Both the position numbers and the translations under genes were made by a program. The notes beneath the pieces are model-generated. The model had not been told where the DNA came from. It saw nothing but the letters and a program-made list of their open reading frames with translations, and searched no databases. From Diprion similis (Eukaryota > Arthropoda > Insecta > Hymenoptera > Diprionidae): a stretch of 64,000 bases of DNA. The stretch lies in contig NC_060110.1 of the NCBI RefSeq assembly GCF_021155765.1, positions 17,506,001 to 17,570,000 of the forward strand, read 5' to 3'. Shown here piece by piece: positions 37,946-52,400 of this stretch (positions within the stretch are counted from its first letter, which is position 1; each line of letters starts with the position of its first letter).

Positions 37946-40900
37946 ATGGCAATGTTCTATTACTATTTACCGGCTCTCTTGAGCCTCGCGACTGCTTTGA
38001 ATCCCACGTCTCAAACTGCGCAGACACATCCCCAGCAGCAACAGCAAGGTGAGTGATAATAATCTGTCAGTTAATTTGTAATCTGACTGGTGCCATTAAA
38101 CCAAACCACGTGATCAGAAATTTGCGTCATTGTTTCTGCATGGTCAAATTTATAATTATCAGTTCATGTAGACCGTGAAACAATTCGAGAACCAAGAGAG
38201 CACCGTGGAATTTTTTTAAAACGTAGCTTCGTTACAATAATAATTAAGCTTTGACTCCTGTTCATACTTAAAATTGATGTGAAAGAATTTGACTCAATCA
38301 GTGTGCCTTCATTATTTATAAAATATTTGCCAGCCCTTTACAATAGAATTAGCATAATATATTTTTTCATCTTGCGGAAATTATTTCAATAGTTAATTGT
38401 TTGCTACAAAATATTTTAGAACACCTCAGTTTCAACGGCTTGTTTACGAGTTTCTTTCAACCATAATTTGATGTGAATTACCACAAGCTTCACATTTATC
38501 ATAAAACTATATTTGCCGCGATTATTGAACCCCGAGAGATGCAGTCGACATCCAATTAGCAATGCTCGCACTGACTCTCGTAGAAAAGATTTTCTTCCAA
38601 CACAGTAAAAATAAGTTGAGTTATTGAAAAATTGCCTCGAGACACGTCCGTTCTTGTAGGAAAAACCTTCCGAGGTGTATGAAGCTCTCGAAACGTAATG
38701 AAATCAGTGTCGAGGTGAGATAAACTACGATGCGTGACATTCAGCCAGTAGTAACGCGACGTACGCACATTCACGTATTTCGTACGCGCAATGAATCGAG
38801 TAAATTGTGCTTCAATGCCAAAGAATATTTGAGTAACAACACTAAAGTTTGGAACGTAGTGTGACGGTACTATAGGACTATGTGACTAGATCAAGAGATG
38901 AATAGAACATTTTTCGGGAGTTCCAAGAATACTGATAAAAATTCGTGTATTGTATTACAATCGAAGTAATTCAGGAACAATCACTTCAATATTAACTACT
39001 CAATTTTCATAGTAATCGTCTAAACTCGGATTATTGATAATTTTCCAATGAATCGTTTAGCACAAAGGTTATAGTAGCTCAGAATGAACACTTTGAAAAT
39101 AATTTACGATAACTAATCGGTCCAATCTTAAACGCTAATGGAACGTTAAGTTAAAATCCCACGTAGATGCTCGAAGCAATCAATTATAAGATACTCCGAC
39201 CATTATAAATGCAAATTATTGCTTAAAATTTTTTTTCAACTGATATCGTACCACACAAAATTTTTGCTGTAACAAAACGAACGGAAATGGTGTTTCTAAC
39301 GCACTCGATTATGAAAAAGCTATCTGGAATTTATATTCAAGTACATATATGCATACTGCAAGATTTGGTATTTGGCGAGGTGCAAATGTTGAATTTGACG
39401 TCAGGCTGTGAGAGTAGACCCTCTCCAAAAATCGCAAGACGAATGCTGTCAAGCGTTGCATTCACGTAAAATATACTGTAACATGAAAAGTCTGAAGGAT
39501 GTTATTCATTTAATATCATTTCACCATTTTATGTGACGTTTCAAAGAACAAGAAAACTTTGAAACGAAGCCTCACCATCTCACGCGGTTGTTTTAATGTT
39601 TGCCGCCACCGGAGCTTCGTTCCCTGCAGCATTGGGGCGTGCGAAAAAGAAGAAGAGGCTTCGCGCTTAAACACAACTCGAGTACGACGTGAATATTTAT
39701 TCAATAACTCCACTCGTGTACAAGAAAGAGGTTTGAGAAACAAGAAAAGTAGCGTTCAAAAATCTGAGAACAATTAGCTAAGAACGTAACAAAGACGGGC
39801 CGTAGGTCAACGGCAGAACCTGCTCAAGGCTTATTTAAATATTAACCCAGCGTTACAAGCGAACGTTGCGCATAACCGTTTATGTCGCTCGAGTCTCATC
39901 AACTTTTTGCAGAGGCGTTGGTAACCGCCTCGGGTCCCCGAACCCACGCCGAATGCGGGCTATATTTGTGTAAACCAATATGAATATTCCACAGACCAAC
40001 AACAGCGAACCCATAAGTGAGCATCCTTATGTAGGCATTCGATACTGGTACCAAAAACCAACTGCGAAGCGGTTGCATGCTTTCGATCCAAACTGGTCCG
40101 AATTGGTGAATCATGTCAATTAAACAATTCGAAAACCGAGGTGGATCCGATTCATGTTCTCATGGTGGACGCCACCTGCAGCATTAACTGGGCATATCGA
40201 TCAGCATTACCCATATCTCAACGCTCGTCTTTATAAAATAAAGCTCTCTGCTGTTTCAATTTCATTTCACATAGTCAGTGTAATTTAATAATTCACCTGA
40301 CTTTAACAAACGAAAAGACTCGAAAACCAGCCCCGTAAATAGAGATTTTGTCAAAACATTCAAAGTTTAAATTCAAGTGTGCTTTTAAAACGTCCCTTAC
40401 TTGCCGTTTTTGACTTATCAGACTACGACGTATATTCTGACCCTTGAAAGAGTTGCCTGACGTTTTTCCTTCCCTTTTGGTATCGAGGAGAATATTTTTG
40501 GAGCTCATCTTTTAATCACCAACTAGAAGAATCAAATAATCTAATTTGATACCTTGCAAACTTTGACTAAAGAAAAAACATACATTACGATAATTTCAGT
40601 GTCGCAGAATGAATGGGACCGTATCGACGTCAATAAAATGGATAAGGAACTTACAAGTTGGCTCAAGAGGGGCCCCGACGTTCCTTATCCAATTCAACCG
40701 ATTCGGCCACCTCAGACGATTCAACCGAACCCACCGACACCATACCCAGACCCACAACCAGGCCCAACGGTTCTACCGGAAGGTTGTCTGGCTCCCAGAG
40801 GTCAATTCGCGAGCTGGAGCAGCTGCTCAAGTTATCTGAATTGCTGGGATGGCATCGTAATCGAGCAAGAATGCCCTGGTGGACTGCTTTTCAATGAATA

Positions 40901-43353
40901 CAAAGGCTACTGCGACTTTTCCGACAACGTCTACTGCGGTAGCCGGCCGGTAGCTACGCCCCGTAAGTACCTCAAGATACCTTTAACGATAAGAATCAAT
41001 GGCGTTCCAGACTTATTTCACCATTTCCTATGACGGAGGTCGAATATTGTAATCTCGGATATGCAGATTCGAAGTTGGGATAACGGATACATTAATCGAA
41101 GAACGACTTGCTTTTGATTATGTATTCTAACTGACCGGTCAAACAGCTTTCAAGCTAAAAATCTGCAATTCACCGCTCTTGCAAATTGACTACATCAACG
41201 GTAGTTCGTAAAAAAAAGAAGCTCAGTTTTATCAAAATACGTAAATATCGTTAGTTGATTTTTGCGGTTCAAATTTACTTGACTTTGACGAAGAAAAAAT
41301 CGGGAAACATGTTTCTCTGTTTACCTTTAAAATGCAGAATTTACTACTATTAGTGTAATCTCATAGACATACTCTAGAGAAAAAAATCCGAATTGACGCG
41401 GAGTCAACCGTTTGAATACACGTCATGACGTTAATGGTCTGCTGCTGTTTGATTACCGCAAAAGTGCCAAATATGGCATTCAAGTTTATATAATTCAATG
41501 GTATCTCGCCTTTGGTTTTATTCTGTCGTAAAACGTGGTGAATAAAATTCGCAACTTAAATTACCTGCACAGTTCGAAGAACCCGTGTGTGTCTGATGTC
41601 ACACCGTTAATATTCTTGCAGAACCGGAGCTACAACCCGGTTCGAACGTTTGCCCAACCCCGAATGGCCAATACAGAAGTTCAACCAACTGTTCCGAATT
41701 CTACGTCTGTGTGTACGGAAAACCCATCATGCGCCATTGCCCGCGAGGTCTTGTCTACAACGAAGTAAGCGATACATGATATTGATCCAACTGAATGTTA
41801 GTGTCTTTGGTAAATTTTCAACAATCGATTAGGAATCCCTTTTATGATATTGTAAATATCACTAGATCCATGCTCGGCACCTAGTTCCCGTTTACACAAT
41901 AGGTATTCAATATTATCTAAATGGAAATTCTTCTTGATGAGTAGTCAAAAAATTACATCCATAAATGGGAAACAAAGCCGAGTGCATTGAATATTGAATA
42001 ATCAACATTCCTTTTGCGCCGAACACAGCGCTGGAGGAACCGCGCGTTTACTTTGGAATATGGAAATATAATGCGCATCCTGTTGCATCGCGCATACATC
42101 ATGCATAATCCATGAAGTAAATTTTTCTCGCAAACTTACAAATTATAAAACAATGCCCCGGCAGGGAACTCGTGCATTCCGAATAAATGTATATAGCTTT
42201 TTAAAATCCAATGACCAGCAGTTCTATCTATAAACAGTACCTGTACACAGAGGTTTTTATACTGATCATTATTACAAGTAGAAATGCAAAATCTAAAATG
42301 GTCATGCCACATTCCTAGACACGAATAACGACTTCAGTGCTATGAATTTCATTTCCTGATCAATTTCAGCATTGTTTTGCAGTCGCGCCTGCATAACGTC
42401 GATATTAATACGTTCTTTGATCATCGTAGGTATTCGGCATTTGCGACTACCTCTACAGAGTGGATTGCCGAGGTGCTGCGGAGCCTGCTCCATGGTCACC
42501 CCCGATAATTCCACACCCTCCACACCACCCATATCCGCCTACACCACCACCTTCATACTACCCACCCCAACCTCAGTATCCTTCCACCTACCCGCCCCAA
42601 CATCATCCTGTAAACCCTTGGCTGTCGAAAGGATCTATTGCTGAGCCTGATCTCTGGAATCAAAGCCCAGTAGCTTCGTCATGGGAGAAACAGCAAGAGA
42701 AAGACAAAGAGATCGAGGTACGTGGCAAACTTTTGGACAATTTTGTTTAGAAGAGATGGTAAACAATTATGCTTATTTTTATGCTTATGATATTACTAAT
42801 AATTTCACCTGATTCGCATTCAACAGCAACAACATCAGCTGCATCTTCAACAAGGCGCAGACATTGAACATAGCCTGCAACAGCAAGAAGCCGAAAAACC
42901 TTTGCAGACAAAGCCATGGGACCAGACGCACTTGGTGCCTACGCAACTCGAGGAGAAAAGATGCACGGACGGAGAGGTTCATAGGTTGAACAATTCGTGC
43001 AGTAGTGTGGTAGTTTGCAGGAATGGGCATCTTCTCCGGATCGAGTGCCCAAGTGGACTCACATACGACAAGCCCTCAGACTCGTGCAAGCCTTCGACAA
43101 TCGCCAAATGGTCAGTATAACTCATGTAACTCAGATATTACCGCTGTAGCGGTAAGAAAGTGGAAACTGGTGGGTCGATTGCAGTTTTAAAAGATTTCAG
43201 ACGAGAAGGAATTAAACAAAATTGGTAGGACAGATTAAATGGTTATGGTTGTTAAAAAATTGCGATGGACCAATCCGTTTCCATGTACTGCGATATGAAA
43301 TTTGAAAATGTTCTAAACACTTGTTCGTTTTTTTATTCTATGTTCACAGTTAA
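37946..43353 (+). CDS. Divergent three-domain chitin-binding protein with Pro/Tyr/Gln-rich linkers
   Basis: Predicted secreted cuticle or matrix protein; I do not recognise a named orthologue. Exons: 37946-38048, 40600-40962, 41622-41764, 42430-42717, 42827-43110, 43350-43353; 394 residues in frame. The signal peptide is MAMFYYYLPALLSLATA, then a Gln run and the phase-1 intron shared with its neighbours. Residues 60-94 are Pro-rich. All three domains have the same spacing, C-x11/12-C-x5-C-x9-C-x12-C-x7-C: domain 1 C97-C147, domain 2 C166-C216 (cut by a phase-0 intron at YNE|VFG), and domain 3 C345-C394. Between domains 2 and 3 lie 128 residues with Pro/Tyr/His repeats (PPHHPYPPTPPPSYYPP) and then Gln-rich sequence. 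Domain 3 has only five cysteines until the last exon supplies C394. It is about 120-160 residues longer than most of its neighbours. The first exon is the least certain part, since it lies 2.5 kb upstream of exon 2. Confidence 0.72.
43350..43353 (+). other. Terminal coding exon of gene 6 that adds one cysteine and stops
   Basis: The preceding exon ends with TG before GTCAGT at 43111. The next strong acceptor, a T-rich tract ending TTCACAG at 43349, is followed by T and TAA. Joining gives TGT (Cys) then stop. This restores the sixth cysteine of domain 3 with exactly seven residues between cysteines 5 and 6, as in domains 1 and 2. If the intron were retained, translation would continue W-S-V and stop at 43120 with an incomplete domain. 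This is inference from sites, phase and spacing; no transcript was available. Confidence 0.6.
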
Positions 43354-43398
43354 TCAAGAAACAGTATAGATTATCCGCTTTTTAACCTGCAACGCTTC

Positions 43399-43404
43399 AA
43401 TAAA
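43399..43404 (+). terminator. Poly(A) signal for gene 6
   Basis: AATAAA stands 46 bases after the proposed stop codon of the last exon. It supports that exon as the 3' end of the gene. Confidence 0.5.
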
Positions 43405-46400
43405 TCAATTTTATATATCGAAAATCCATTGATTACGCGATCATTACCCTCATTGAATCCTACCACCCTGAACACCGAACTCTACCTTACCGTCTGAGCT
43501 TACCGAGCATATCGTCAACGAACAAATATCTATAGATCGCAGTAGATCCCACTAGGGTAATGCAGAACGAAGTTCCACCAAGTCGATTGAACAGGTTATT
43601 CCAGATTCTCGATTCAGCCAATTTTACCACCAGAGAACGGCAGTTGGTTTCAATGGATATCCATGCATCCTTGCGAGGTATCCGACTGTTCGCATACTTT
43701 CCGTCGATACGATTCCAAGCGTGTCGTTAACGAAACAATTTAGAGACGGTTGTCCCTGGGTAAATTTTCGTGGCCATTACTCAGAGGATAAGTGGGCCTG
43801 AGAGAGCAGGGCCCATAAGAAGCCGTGTTAACGATCCGATAGCTTCTTTATCGGCAGGAGCAGTTGAACACTTAATCCCATAAGGCGCACAACCCCATCG
43901 GGGTAGTCTTCGGTCAACGATGATGTTCACGATTCGGGAGTTATGATCAACCTATACAGAACATGCACCTGAAACAGTGGCCACACAGAGCTATGGTCAG
44001 GTCTCTCCAAAGCTGCATAAAAAGCTAGAAAAAAATTACTCTGATCGGTAGCGTTCAGCTTTCAAACACAGTTCATGAAGTCCAGTGCCTCACGGCAGTA
44101 AATCGGTGTATTAATAGACACGGATGTAGAATATCCGGGCGGGTAGATCTGATAAGCAATCAACCATGCGTCCAGACGCTAAGCTGCGGACGCGCGGCAA
44201 TGCTTTACTTGTGGGCATCGTGGTAACTAACGCCTGTTTACAGAGTATGGGTATTACTTTCCCAGATTGCTTTCTTGCGGCTGCCACGCCCGGCACGCGC
44301 ACTCTCCAACAAAGACGGAACTAGAAATTAACAGGAAACAGCGGGGCTCGGCACGACTCTGGCAACGCGAAGGCGTCGTCGCTACCACATCACACAGACT
44401 GATTAAAATATGGGACTTTCTCTGTCTGATTTGTCCACCAATCGCCCAGTTTCGATTCTTTTAACATAATCCTGTCGTCGACCAGCTGCGTAAGGTCAAG
44501 AAGACACTCCGACAGTGTCAAACTGATTATTCGAATGAAAGCGTTTGACAGATTTATCGACAAAAATTTCACACGCTGTGTCTAATTGGCTAGAAATGTC
44601 GTTGGATGGCCGTTGGTGTTTATAATCTTCTGGCAGTTCACGATCGCATCTGCAATAGGTATACAAGTTTTATCACCGAACCTTTAATCGATTTTCTTAT
44701 AATTGCAGATAGAAATCATGATAGCCATGAAGCAATGTTTTTTTTCCCGCCTAAACCAGGCACTGAATCGCAATTAAATGACGATCGCGGTTAAACAAAT
44801 AGAAAAAAACCCTACGATCATTTAGGCGGAACACGCTACTCACACGTGCAAGCATAATTTTATAGAAGTCATCAATTTCAGCATCAGTGCTGTAGAATTT
44901 GCACTCATAGATGGTAACAATGTTTCCTTAAAAGTAATAGGAAGCTGGTTACAAGGGGTCTTGGAATGCAATAGAGGTGTGTCCACACATACTTATATTC
45001 ACCGAAGCAATAGTGAATTGCTTATAACGTAAAGAAATATCCCGAAGCTTCGAGAGGCAACAGCTCTCGGATAAAGAAACCTGCTGCTGCAGTATCGAAG
45101 GCTTCTTTCCTGCAGAGGCGGTACTGCAATGCATCCAAGGCGATTGCATTTTAACCATCAATAAACGCTGGACAAGAATGACGCTCAGGATCAACGAAAA
45201 AAAAATGCGCCATGACGTAGTAAGGCGGTTTGACCGCCGTCTCTTCGGCGTCGTACCTGCAGCCGACGACTCGTCGACGTGACATAACCGCAGGGCTATA
45301 TATGTACAAGGCGACATAATCGTCGGCTGCATGTATCGTCCATTGTCCGGAGGGCCGAGCCTTTGTGGGTACGTCTCGTTCTGTGCGTAGAATATGCGTG
45401 GGAGGCATAACTGCATATCTGCAACGTGACCTGACGGTCCCAGTCGGACGTGCAAGGGTTCTTGGTATCGGCCACTGAACGACAATGAAAATACCAATAT
45501 GGCCGTCACGGAACCCGGCACACGCGGGGCGTCATGGGTCGGAGGAGCGATTCTTCGGCACGCTCTGTTGATCGTGAAATTCTTTGCTGCCCACCAAGAG
45601 TTTCTTTACAATGTCCTTTTGCCCCGTTCTTTTACAAATCCCGGTTCGTCAGCAACTAACGATCACGTCCTTTCCTACGATTTTTCTTCACGGATTTCTG
45701 CCGGCTTGTGATGGTAGCCTTTAATTAATTAAGAGCGTCTCGAATCGCTGGAACTGAGAAAAACACTTTTATGTAGCTAGAAGCATCTGCAGTTTTTATA
45801 GATTAGTAATCTCGTCGCGGTGCTCAACACCGGCTTTTATGCATGTTGGGTTTGAATTACATTTTTGCGGTTCCACATGGCTGCTCGTTTGCTTGCAAGG
45901 CAACTGTTTTCAGATGCTTCACAACATCCGAATATCCAAGTCAGATCAAATCTTTATAATGAATCTAACATTCAGAAACAGAATTCATTCCTCGATGACT
46001 TGGACCTGTTCGCTAATACATCCTAATTATAATCGTAGCGCAATCATTTCAGTGTTATTTCCACTAAATGGGTTGTTTATTGGTCTTGAAATAGCTGCTA
46101 GATTCGTCGAAATTCTAATTAGGTTTGCTGAAAAAAAAATATGAATAATATCCAAACCAAATACAAGTCAATAACTGTAAAAATGGATTTTCACTTACGC
46201 TTATGGAGTCTAGTTATAATAAGATTCCCATATTATTAAAAGTGAAATTGAATTCACAGGTCATCCTTTTTTTATTCCTCGATTGCAAGGAATCTAATAT
46301 TAAAAATCTATCTTTCACCCAAAAGTTGAACATCAAAGTGGAATAGAAGTGCTTAGCGGGTAATTAATACTCGATGACGATATTTTTCTTTTTCTTTTAT

Positions 46401-49400
46401 CAATCATCATCAGTAATTTCAATTTGACGCGTATCTACCAATCACCAGTCCTACGCAAAGATCAGTTATTGCTTTACTGTACTCGGTTTCCGTTCATTGT
46501 TTGTTCCATCCACCACAAAGCTTTCATAGAATAAAAATCATGCGCTGTTCATCATGCACTGTTCTCTTCTCCGCTTGTCTTTATCTCTACAGGCAACAAA
46601 CAATATACAAGATTTTTTCCAATGCTTTTTACAACACAAAGAAAGAATATCGTTACGTTCGGTTAATAAACGCAGAAGTTGACGTCGAGTATAGAAGAAT
46701 ATTATCGTTACGCCAATTTGTCGCGTTTCTCCAGCCGTGCCTAAGTAGTGCTGGTCTGAAAACGACAGGGAAAAAAGGATTATGAAAAAAGTGGACCATT
46801 GAAAATGAGTATAAGCTTGTGGAAAGTGGCGTATTTATACAAACATGCGTACAACAGCATACGGCCGGTCACGCACGGTTTAAGTCTTCGTAACTGGGCC
46901 TTTGCCGCGAAGACTGGGAGGACTGTAAGAGAAATGCGCGTAAATGCGAAGAATGGTTTGCAATTTAATCGTCCGCGAGGCAACTGGGTCACGTCGAACA
47001 GGTGTTGTAATGCCCGACGTTGTCCGTCGTCCGACTCGCGATGTACGATCTTAACGGCGTCGACGTCATCTTGGTTATTTGAAATTCCGATTTGGCAATA
47101 AAGAAAATCGACAAGTCGGTGGCCGAGGGCCTGACTAGTGGCGATACACTCCATCCATTCGCCTTCCACCTTCGATCACTTTCGTTCGACGCTTCCGAAG
47201 AGCCGCAGTCAATCTTGAAGAGTGTGACAGCAAAATCCGGAAATTTGAATGAGAGAAATTTCACCGCTCTTACCACTGCGCCCTGGAGTTGGACTCCGAG
47301 TGATTTCGCGTGATCATACTTAAGGCAAAGGATAAATCCGTGAGAAAATACCATCTGCATCCTGAAGCCGGACGCAAGTCACGGTCCCTGAATCGTCCAC
47401 TGATTGTCCAGTCATCGATTCGAAGTCAAGTCACGATGCTCCGAAGTATAACCATCGGATCCAATCCTTATTTTTCAATTTCATCCGTACCTCGGGGCAC
47501 TCGAGACTTTGGTCAAGGTGAACCGGAACCCCTCCTTCATCCTGCCGACAGTATCTCTCCTCGCAGCCTCTTCAATCTTGGACACATTATACCTACATCA
47601 TAGACTTCCGCAGATACTCCGAGCACAGCTCGACTTTGCCATATTATACGCAGCAGGAGCGTGCAGATCCGCTTTTTTGAAAGATAAATTCAAGGCTGCA
47701 CGAGCACTCGTCTAATCGCGTCGTCGTGGTCAAGAAGAAACGTGTACAAAAAGAAATAACTGGCGTTGGTATAGCTGGAGACGTCAGGACTTCGTTAAAG
47801 TCTATGCGGCACGTTTGATGACCATAACTCAGGTGCGATCAGGCGATGGGGTTAAGTTATGCAAGAGGCTCCTTGAATACATAACGCATACTCGGTAAGG
47901 TCAAACTTAGTGACATTTGAAAGACAGCTTTCACCTATGTCGCACTTACTTTCTTCCTATTTTCGATTTGCTGGAGAGCAGGGCGCGGTCCGATCGCGCA
48001 CCGTACGTGTGCAATGTTCACCGATACCATCGAGAATATCTCATGTGGTCTGTGCCTACATTGGTGCAGACACATATACTATGTGTGAACCTATATGTGC
48101 GACACATGATTATATGAATAGGCGAGAGTCAGCCAGGGTTGACGGGGCAACGTGAACTCTCAGAATTCCGCCTCTATTCAAATGTCTCTGCAAACTCGCG
48201 AGCAATGGTTCCTTCATGCTCTTCTTCAGTTATCGCCCATTTTCACCATTGGTACGTGCCTCTAACTGAAGCAGCAATACGCGAGTTTGGTCCGTCGTCT
48301 CGTTTCATTTTTTCAACACATATTAACATGCTTATTTACACCTGCGTTGTGCCTACCAGATGTATAATGTGAATTTATGAATACTAAAGTCTTTCTTATA
48401 CGTGGGTTGTTTCAGGTTTTCACTTTCTCTGTCTTTCTGACTCTTGATCTCGTTCGTCAACTTGCTGGTTCTGCTTATTGGTCCGTCGATCGTTGACCGT
48501 GACACAAATCTACCTCCGTGTATATTCATTAAGTTATAAATTTTTCTTCACTCGTTTTTTTTATCGGTCTACGCCCTGTTTTTAATGACACAATGTATAG
48601 GTGAGCATATAATGAGTATGAAATAAGCACATGGTACCAACGATTCAATTATTCTCATTAGGCCATGCACGAAAAAAGATTTTACATTCAAAGCACCTCT
48701 TGAAGCTGGTGCTTCAGGCTCTAATTCTAAGATCTATCGGGTATTAGACATGGGCAATTAGTCAATTAGCTACTGAATAAATTTGTTCTAAAGAAAGTTG
48801 AACGCTAGGAGTACATTTTATGAGAAGATTGTAGTTTAAATTAGCTTTCAGATGTAACTTGATCCAGGATCGTATTCCATACCGACGTTAATGGCGTTAA
48901 AGAATATCAGATATTTAAAAGGACTGTCTTCTATATGATTAAGCTTTGCCAGGAGGCTCAAGAATTTTGTCTTCTGAAACGAGAATTTTCAGCTAGTCTA
49001 TATTTAGCGGACTTGGCATAGCTACCGGTTCGCGAAATCCAGTGTTGGCGACTAATGCTTGGCCGTTCAAGGTCGACCAGAGGTCTGTGAACGATATTGC
49101 AGGACGCTTCGTGACTAAGGAAAATTTATTATACTTAAATTGGAATCAATTTTCTAACATTTGATAGCTCAGTATCCTTAACGCAACTAAATCGGTTCAA
49201 AGTTCACGTGTTGAGCCGCAGGCCTCTTTTACAAAACTCGCCTCATAATCCAACGCACGGTAATAAATAGTGTTGCAATTTTAACGACTGCATTAATGCT
49301 AGGAGCAAATGACGCCCCGCACATTTGTCTCGCGCATTTCCACATCTTCGATTTCAAACATTGCAATCATTTTTACTTTTATTTTTATTTTCTATCATCA

Positions 49401-52400
49401 TCGGTCTGACATTTTCAAGAAACTTTAGAGTATCTGATACGAATATAACTTTAATCACAAACCTAGTTTTATTCACGCAATTTACAATCCTCTTTCGAAA
49501 TGTAACTGCATATTTAATTATAACTCTATAACAGTCGAATGAAGTCGACGTAAAACGACTGTTGCAAAACATGCAAACCTTTGAAAATTGAAATTCCAAA
49601 TGGCATGATTACGAGTAGCATACTCGAGGCGAAAGGGGGAAGAAACGTGAATAAAAAACCTTTGGTCCACCGCTCAGGTAGGAATCTGCATGCCTACAGT
49701 TAACGCAGCCAAGATTGATCGATGTCACGTATAGAGACACGTGATCAGACCCTGACTTACGTACGGTGGATAAACTTGAATATATCCGCATAAGGGGCGT
49801 TCCGGTAGTTGATCTTCGAGTCGCAAGCACCTAAAAACTGACTCTCCTAGATGCCCCGGGACTAACCGTGAACGGAATCCTTGAAACACTTTCAAAGGAT
49901 AGTAACATTTTTCATTACCACGAAGGATAACCGTATCGTATATTATTGTATTATACATAATATATTCAACGCGAAATCCTTCGAACAGTTCCGTTACGGA
50001 TTAAATACGAAACATGCTTTTCGTATCCATTCGTCGAGACTTCGGAAAGAGTAGGGGTATAAGAATTCGTTCCTCGAATTGTATGAGAAATCAAAAATGA
50101 CGAAAACAACTTAGCATGCTTTCGAAATCCTCTTAAATGCCGCAACATTTCCCTTCATATCCCATAGACTGGCACTCTCAATTAGAGGCTATAAAATCTT
50201 GTTCCAACGTCTCTTTGGTCCGCTTTTAAAATGGAAATTTGCTACACCGGAGTTGATAATTTTCCAAACCGAGACATCGAGCGACTCGACTATCGCTTCT
50301 TCGGATCAGCATAAATTAGGTCGGAGAGACTTGATGCGAACGGCTAATGGTGTGGAACCTCTGGACCTTCGGTGCAGTCCCAAAAGGCCGTGTCTTTTCG
50401 AGGACCCACCGATGTCTCGTTTCGAAGGTACGACCTGCAGCTCCTCGGCGAGATCTCGTTCGGAACCCAGACACTTGACACTCCTGTAGCCGCGGTTGTG
50501 TGCGCGTATTAAAATCTAGGGTGCAGCCTCGCGGAGTGGTTCGCCTTGGAGAACAGATGCCGCATTCCAAGACATTTGCACGGTTCTCTCCTCGCGACGA
50601 CGGGTTCTCCATTACCCACCTTCGGTGGCTGATGTGTGAACTTAAAAGCAGGGAATACACACCAGCAAGGTGTTCTCTCCCGCGATGTACCGTTCCTCCA
50701 AGAACGTCCGCATGTCTATGACGGGAAATTATACAACGTATATACCGTTACTGTACTTACATGCAAATCAGCATGTTGCCTGAACTCTGTTGCACGCGCC
50801 GGCGATTGACCAGTTCATGTTTTTAGAGCATTGCCACCTCGTCGTCGTCAATCCATGAATCGTTAAGCCGTTTGACGCCTCGCAGTAAATGACAATCAGT
50901 ACGAAAGAACTTTTTTTTAAGATTCTAAATCCGTTTTACTCACCTTTCGATCACTCGTTAGCTATACACTCTGCGATTATTCGTATAATGCAATATTTTC
51001 CGCAGGCAAAGAACCTGACTCCGAAACTCGCTTCTGGAGATTCTTTAACCTGCTAAAATTTAGTAAATCTCGTAAATTTGTAGGACATTTATTCAAAATT
51101 ATGGTGCGTAACAATGATCGAAAATAAATTTCAGGATGAACACCGCAATTCTTGATAAAAAATTGTTTTAGAACAATGAGAAAAAAAAATTTGTCACGAT
51201 TTTTAGTTTGTAATTATTATGAGGTTGAAAATTCATATCAACATTTTTTTTTTTTTTCTACCAATCAGAAATTTTTAAGGTAATTAATTCCATCATTTTT
51301 TATTCAGAAAAAGAATCTCTCCGAGTTGCTATGTTGAATTAAGAGTACCAGAGAAGTTATCCACCGATTTCTTTGAAACGATTTTCCCCTTCTAGTTAAT
51401 TTGAATATAATTTTCGTGTCGAAATAATTTCACTTTCTCAATTAACTCAAATGATTCTCACACCTAAACGATTATACGGCCAGTTTAATTCAACTCGACG
51501 TCGTCAAATGACAAAGTACTCGTCAAAGGTTGGATTATTTTTAGCAATAATCACAGGACCCATTATATGATCGATGGAAAGTTTCAAAATCGATCGTCAG
51601 AGGAGGTGACTTAAACATTTGATCTTATCAGTTAAATCACTGGATGTGTTGATTTCTGTAATTTCCAGGACTTTCAAGGTTCTCGATTAGACCAAGAAAT
51701 ATGTGCTAAAACTTCTTGTACGTAAACAGTTTTAGAAAAATCTCTAATTCTCGGTACATGCAATAAAGTTTCTAAAAGGAAACACCTTCCGTCCTGCTTT
51801 CATATTCCAATTAAATATCCAATCAACTCAAAATCATCGCGTGGAATAATCGAGTCAAAGGTTCCGGTACTAGATTAACGTATGATCTCGAGATTTGATT
51901 GCCTGCAAACTCTTATACGAGATTTTCACCTTTGAAATACAAAATGCCTGTATAATTAGGTGTGCGGATGAAAAGTTCCATGAATATCGTCAGATAGTAT
52001 GTCGAAAAGTAATTGATCCCTATTTTTTCTCTTTTTAATTCAATATTTATTAACAAAGACATAGCAAGTTGAATTCCGCGTGGCGTCATAATGTTACACA
52101 TTTTTCACGCTGCAGTATATCTATACCTAAGCAGATCGTGACGTCACGCGTCAATTTCAAACTACTGTATCTTTGTTAGGGAACCTTGAATTGAAAAAAG
52201 AAAAAACAAGTATCAATTATTTTTCGACATTCTATCTGACGATACTAATGGAATTTTTCATTTGCACACCTGATTTTATGCGAAGAGACAACAGCATCTC
52301 AAACAGAAATTAATTCCGATTAATCGTCACCGGGAATAACATTTCTTATCGTGATTCGGCTAATACTTGTCAACTACCTATGCAAAACGTGTCAAATTTC

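Noticed and set aside
37523-38056. 177-codon open frame extending upstream of the gene 6 start
   Set aside because: The extension before 37946 lacks a signal peptide and family pattern; the internal MAMFYYYLPALL start gives a good signal peptide, so the upstream part is taken as leader or genomic DNA.
44949-45521. 190-codon open frame on the minus strand
   Set aside because: It is the longest frame in the 14-kb gap, but has no recognisable domain or signal peptide, and other frames overlap it in GC-richer DNA. It is likely chance.
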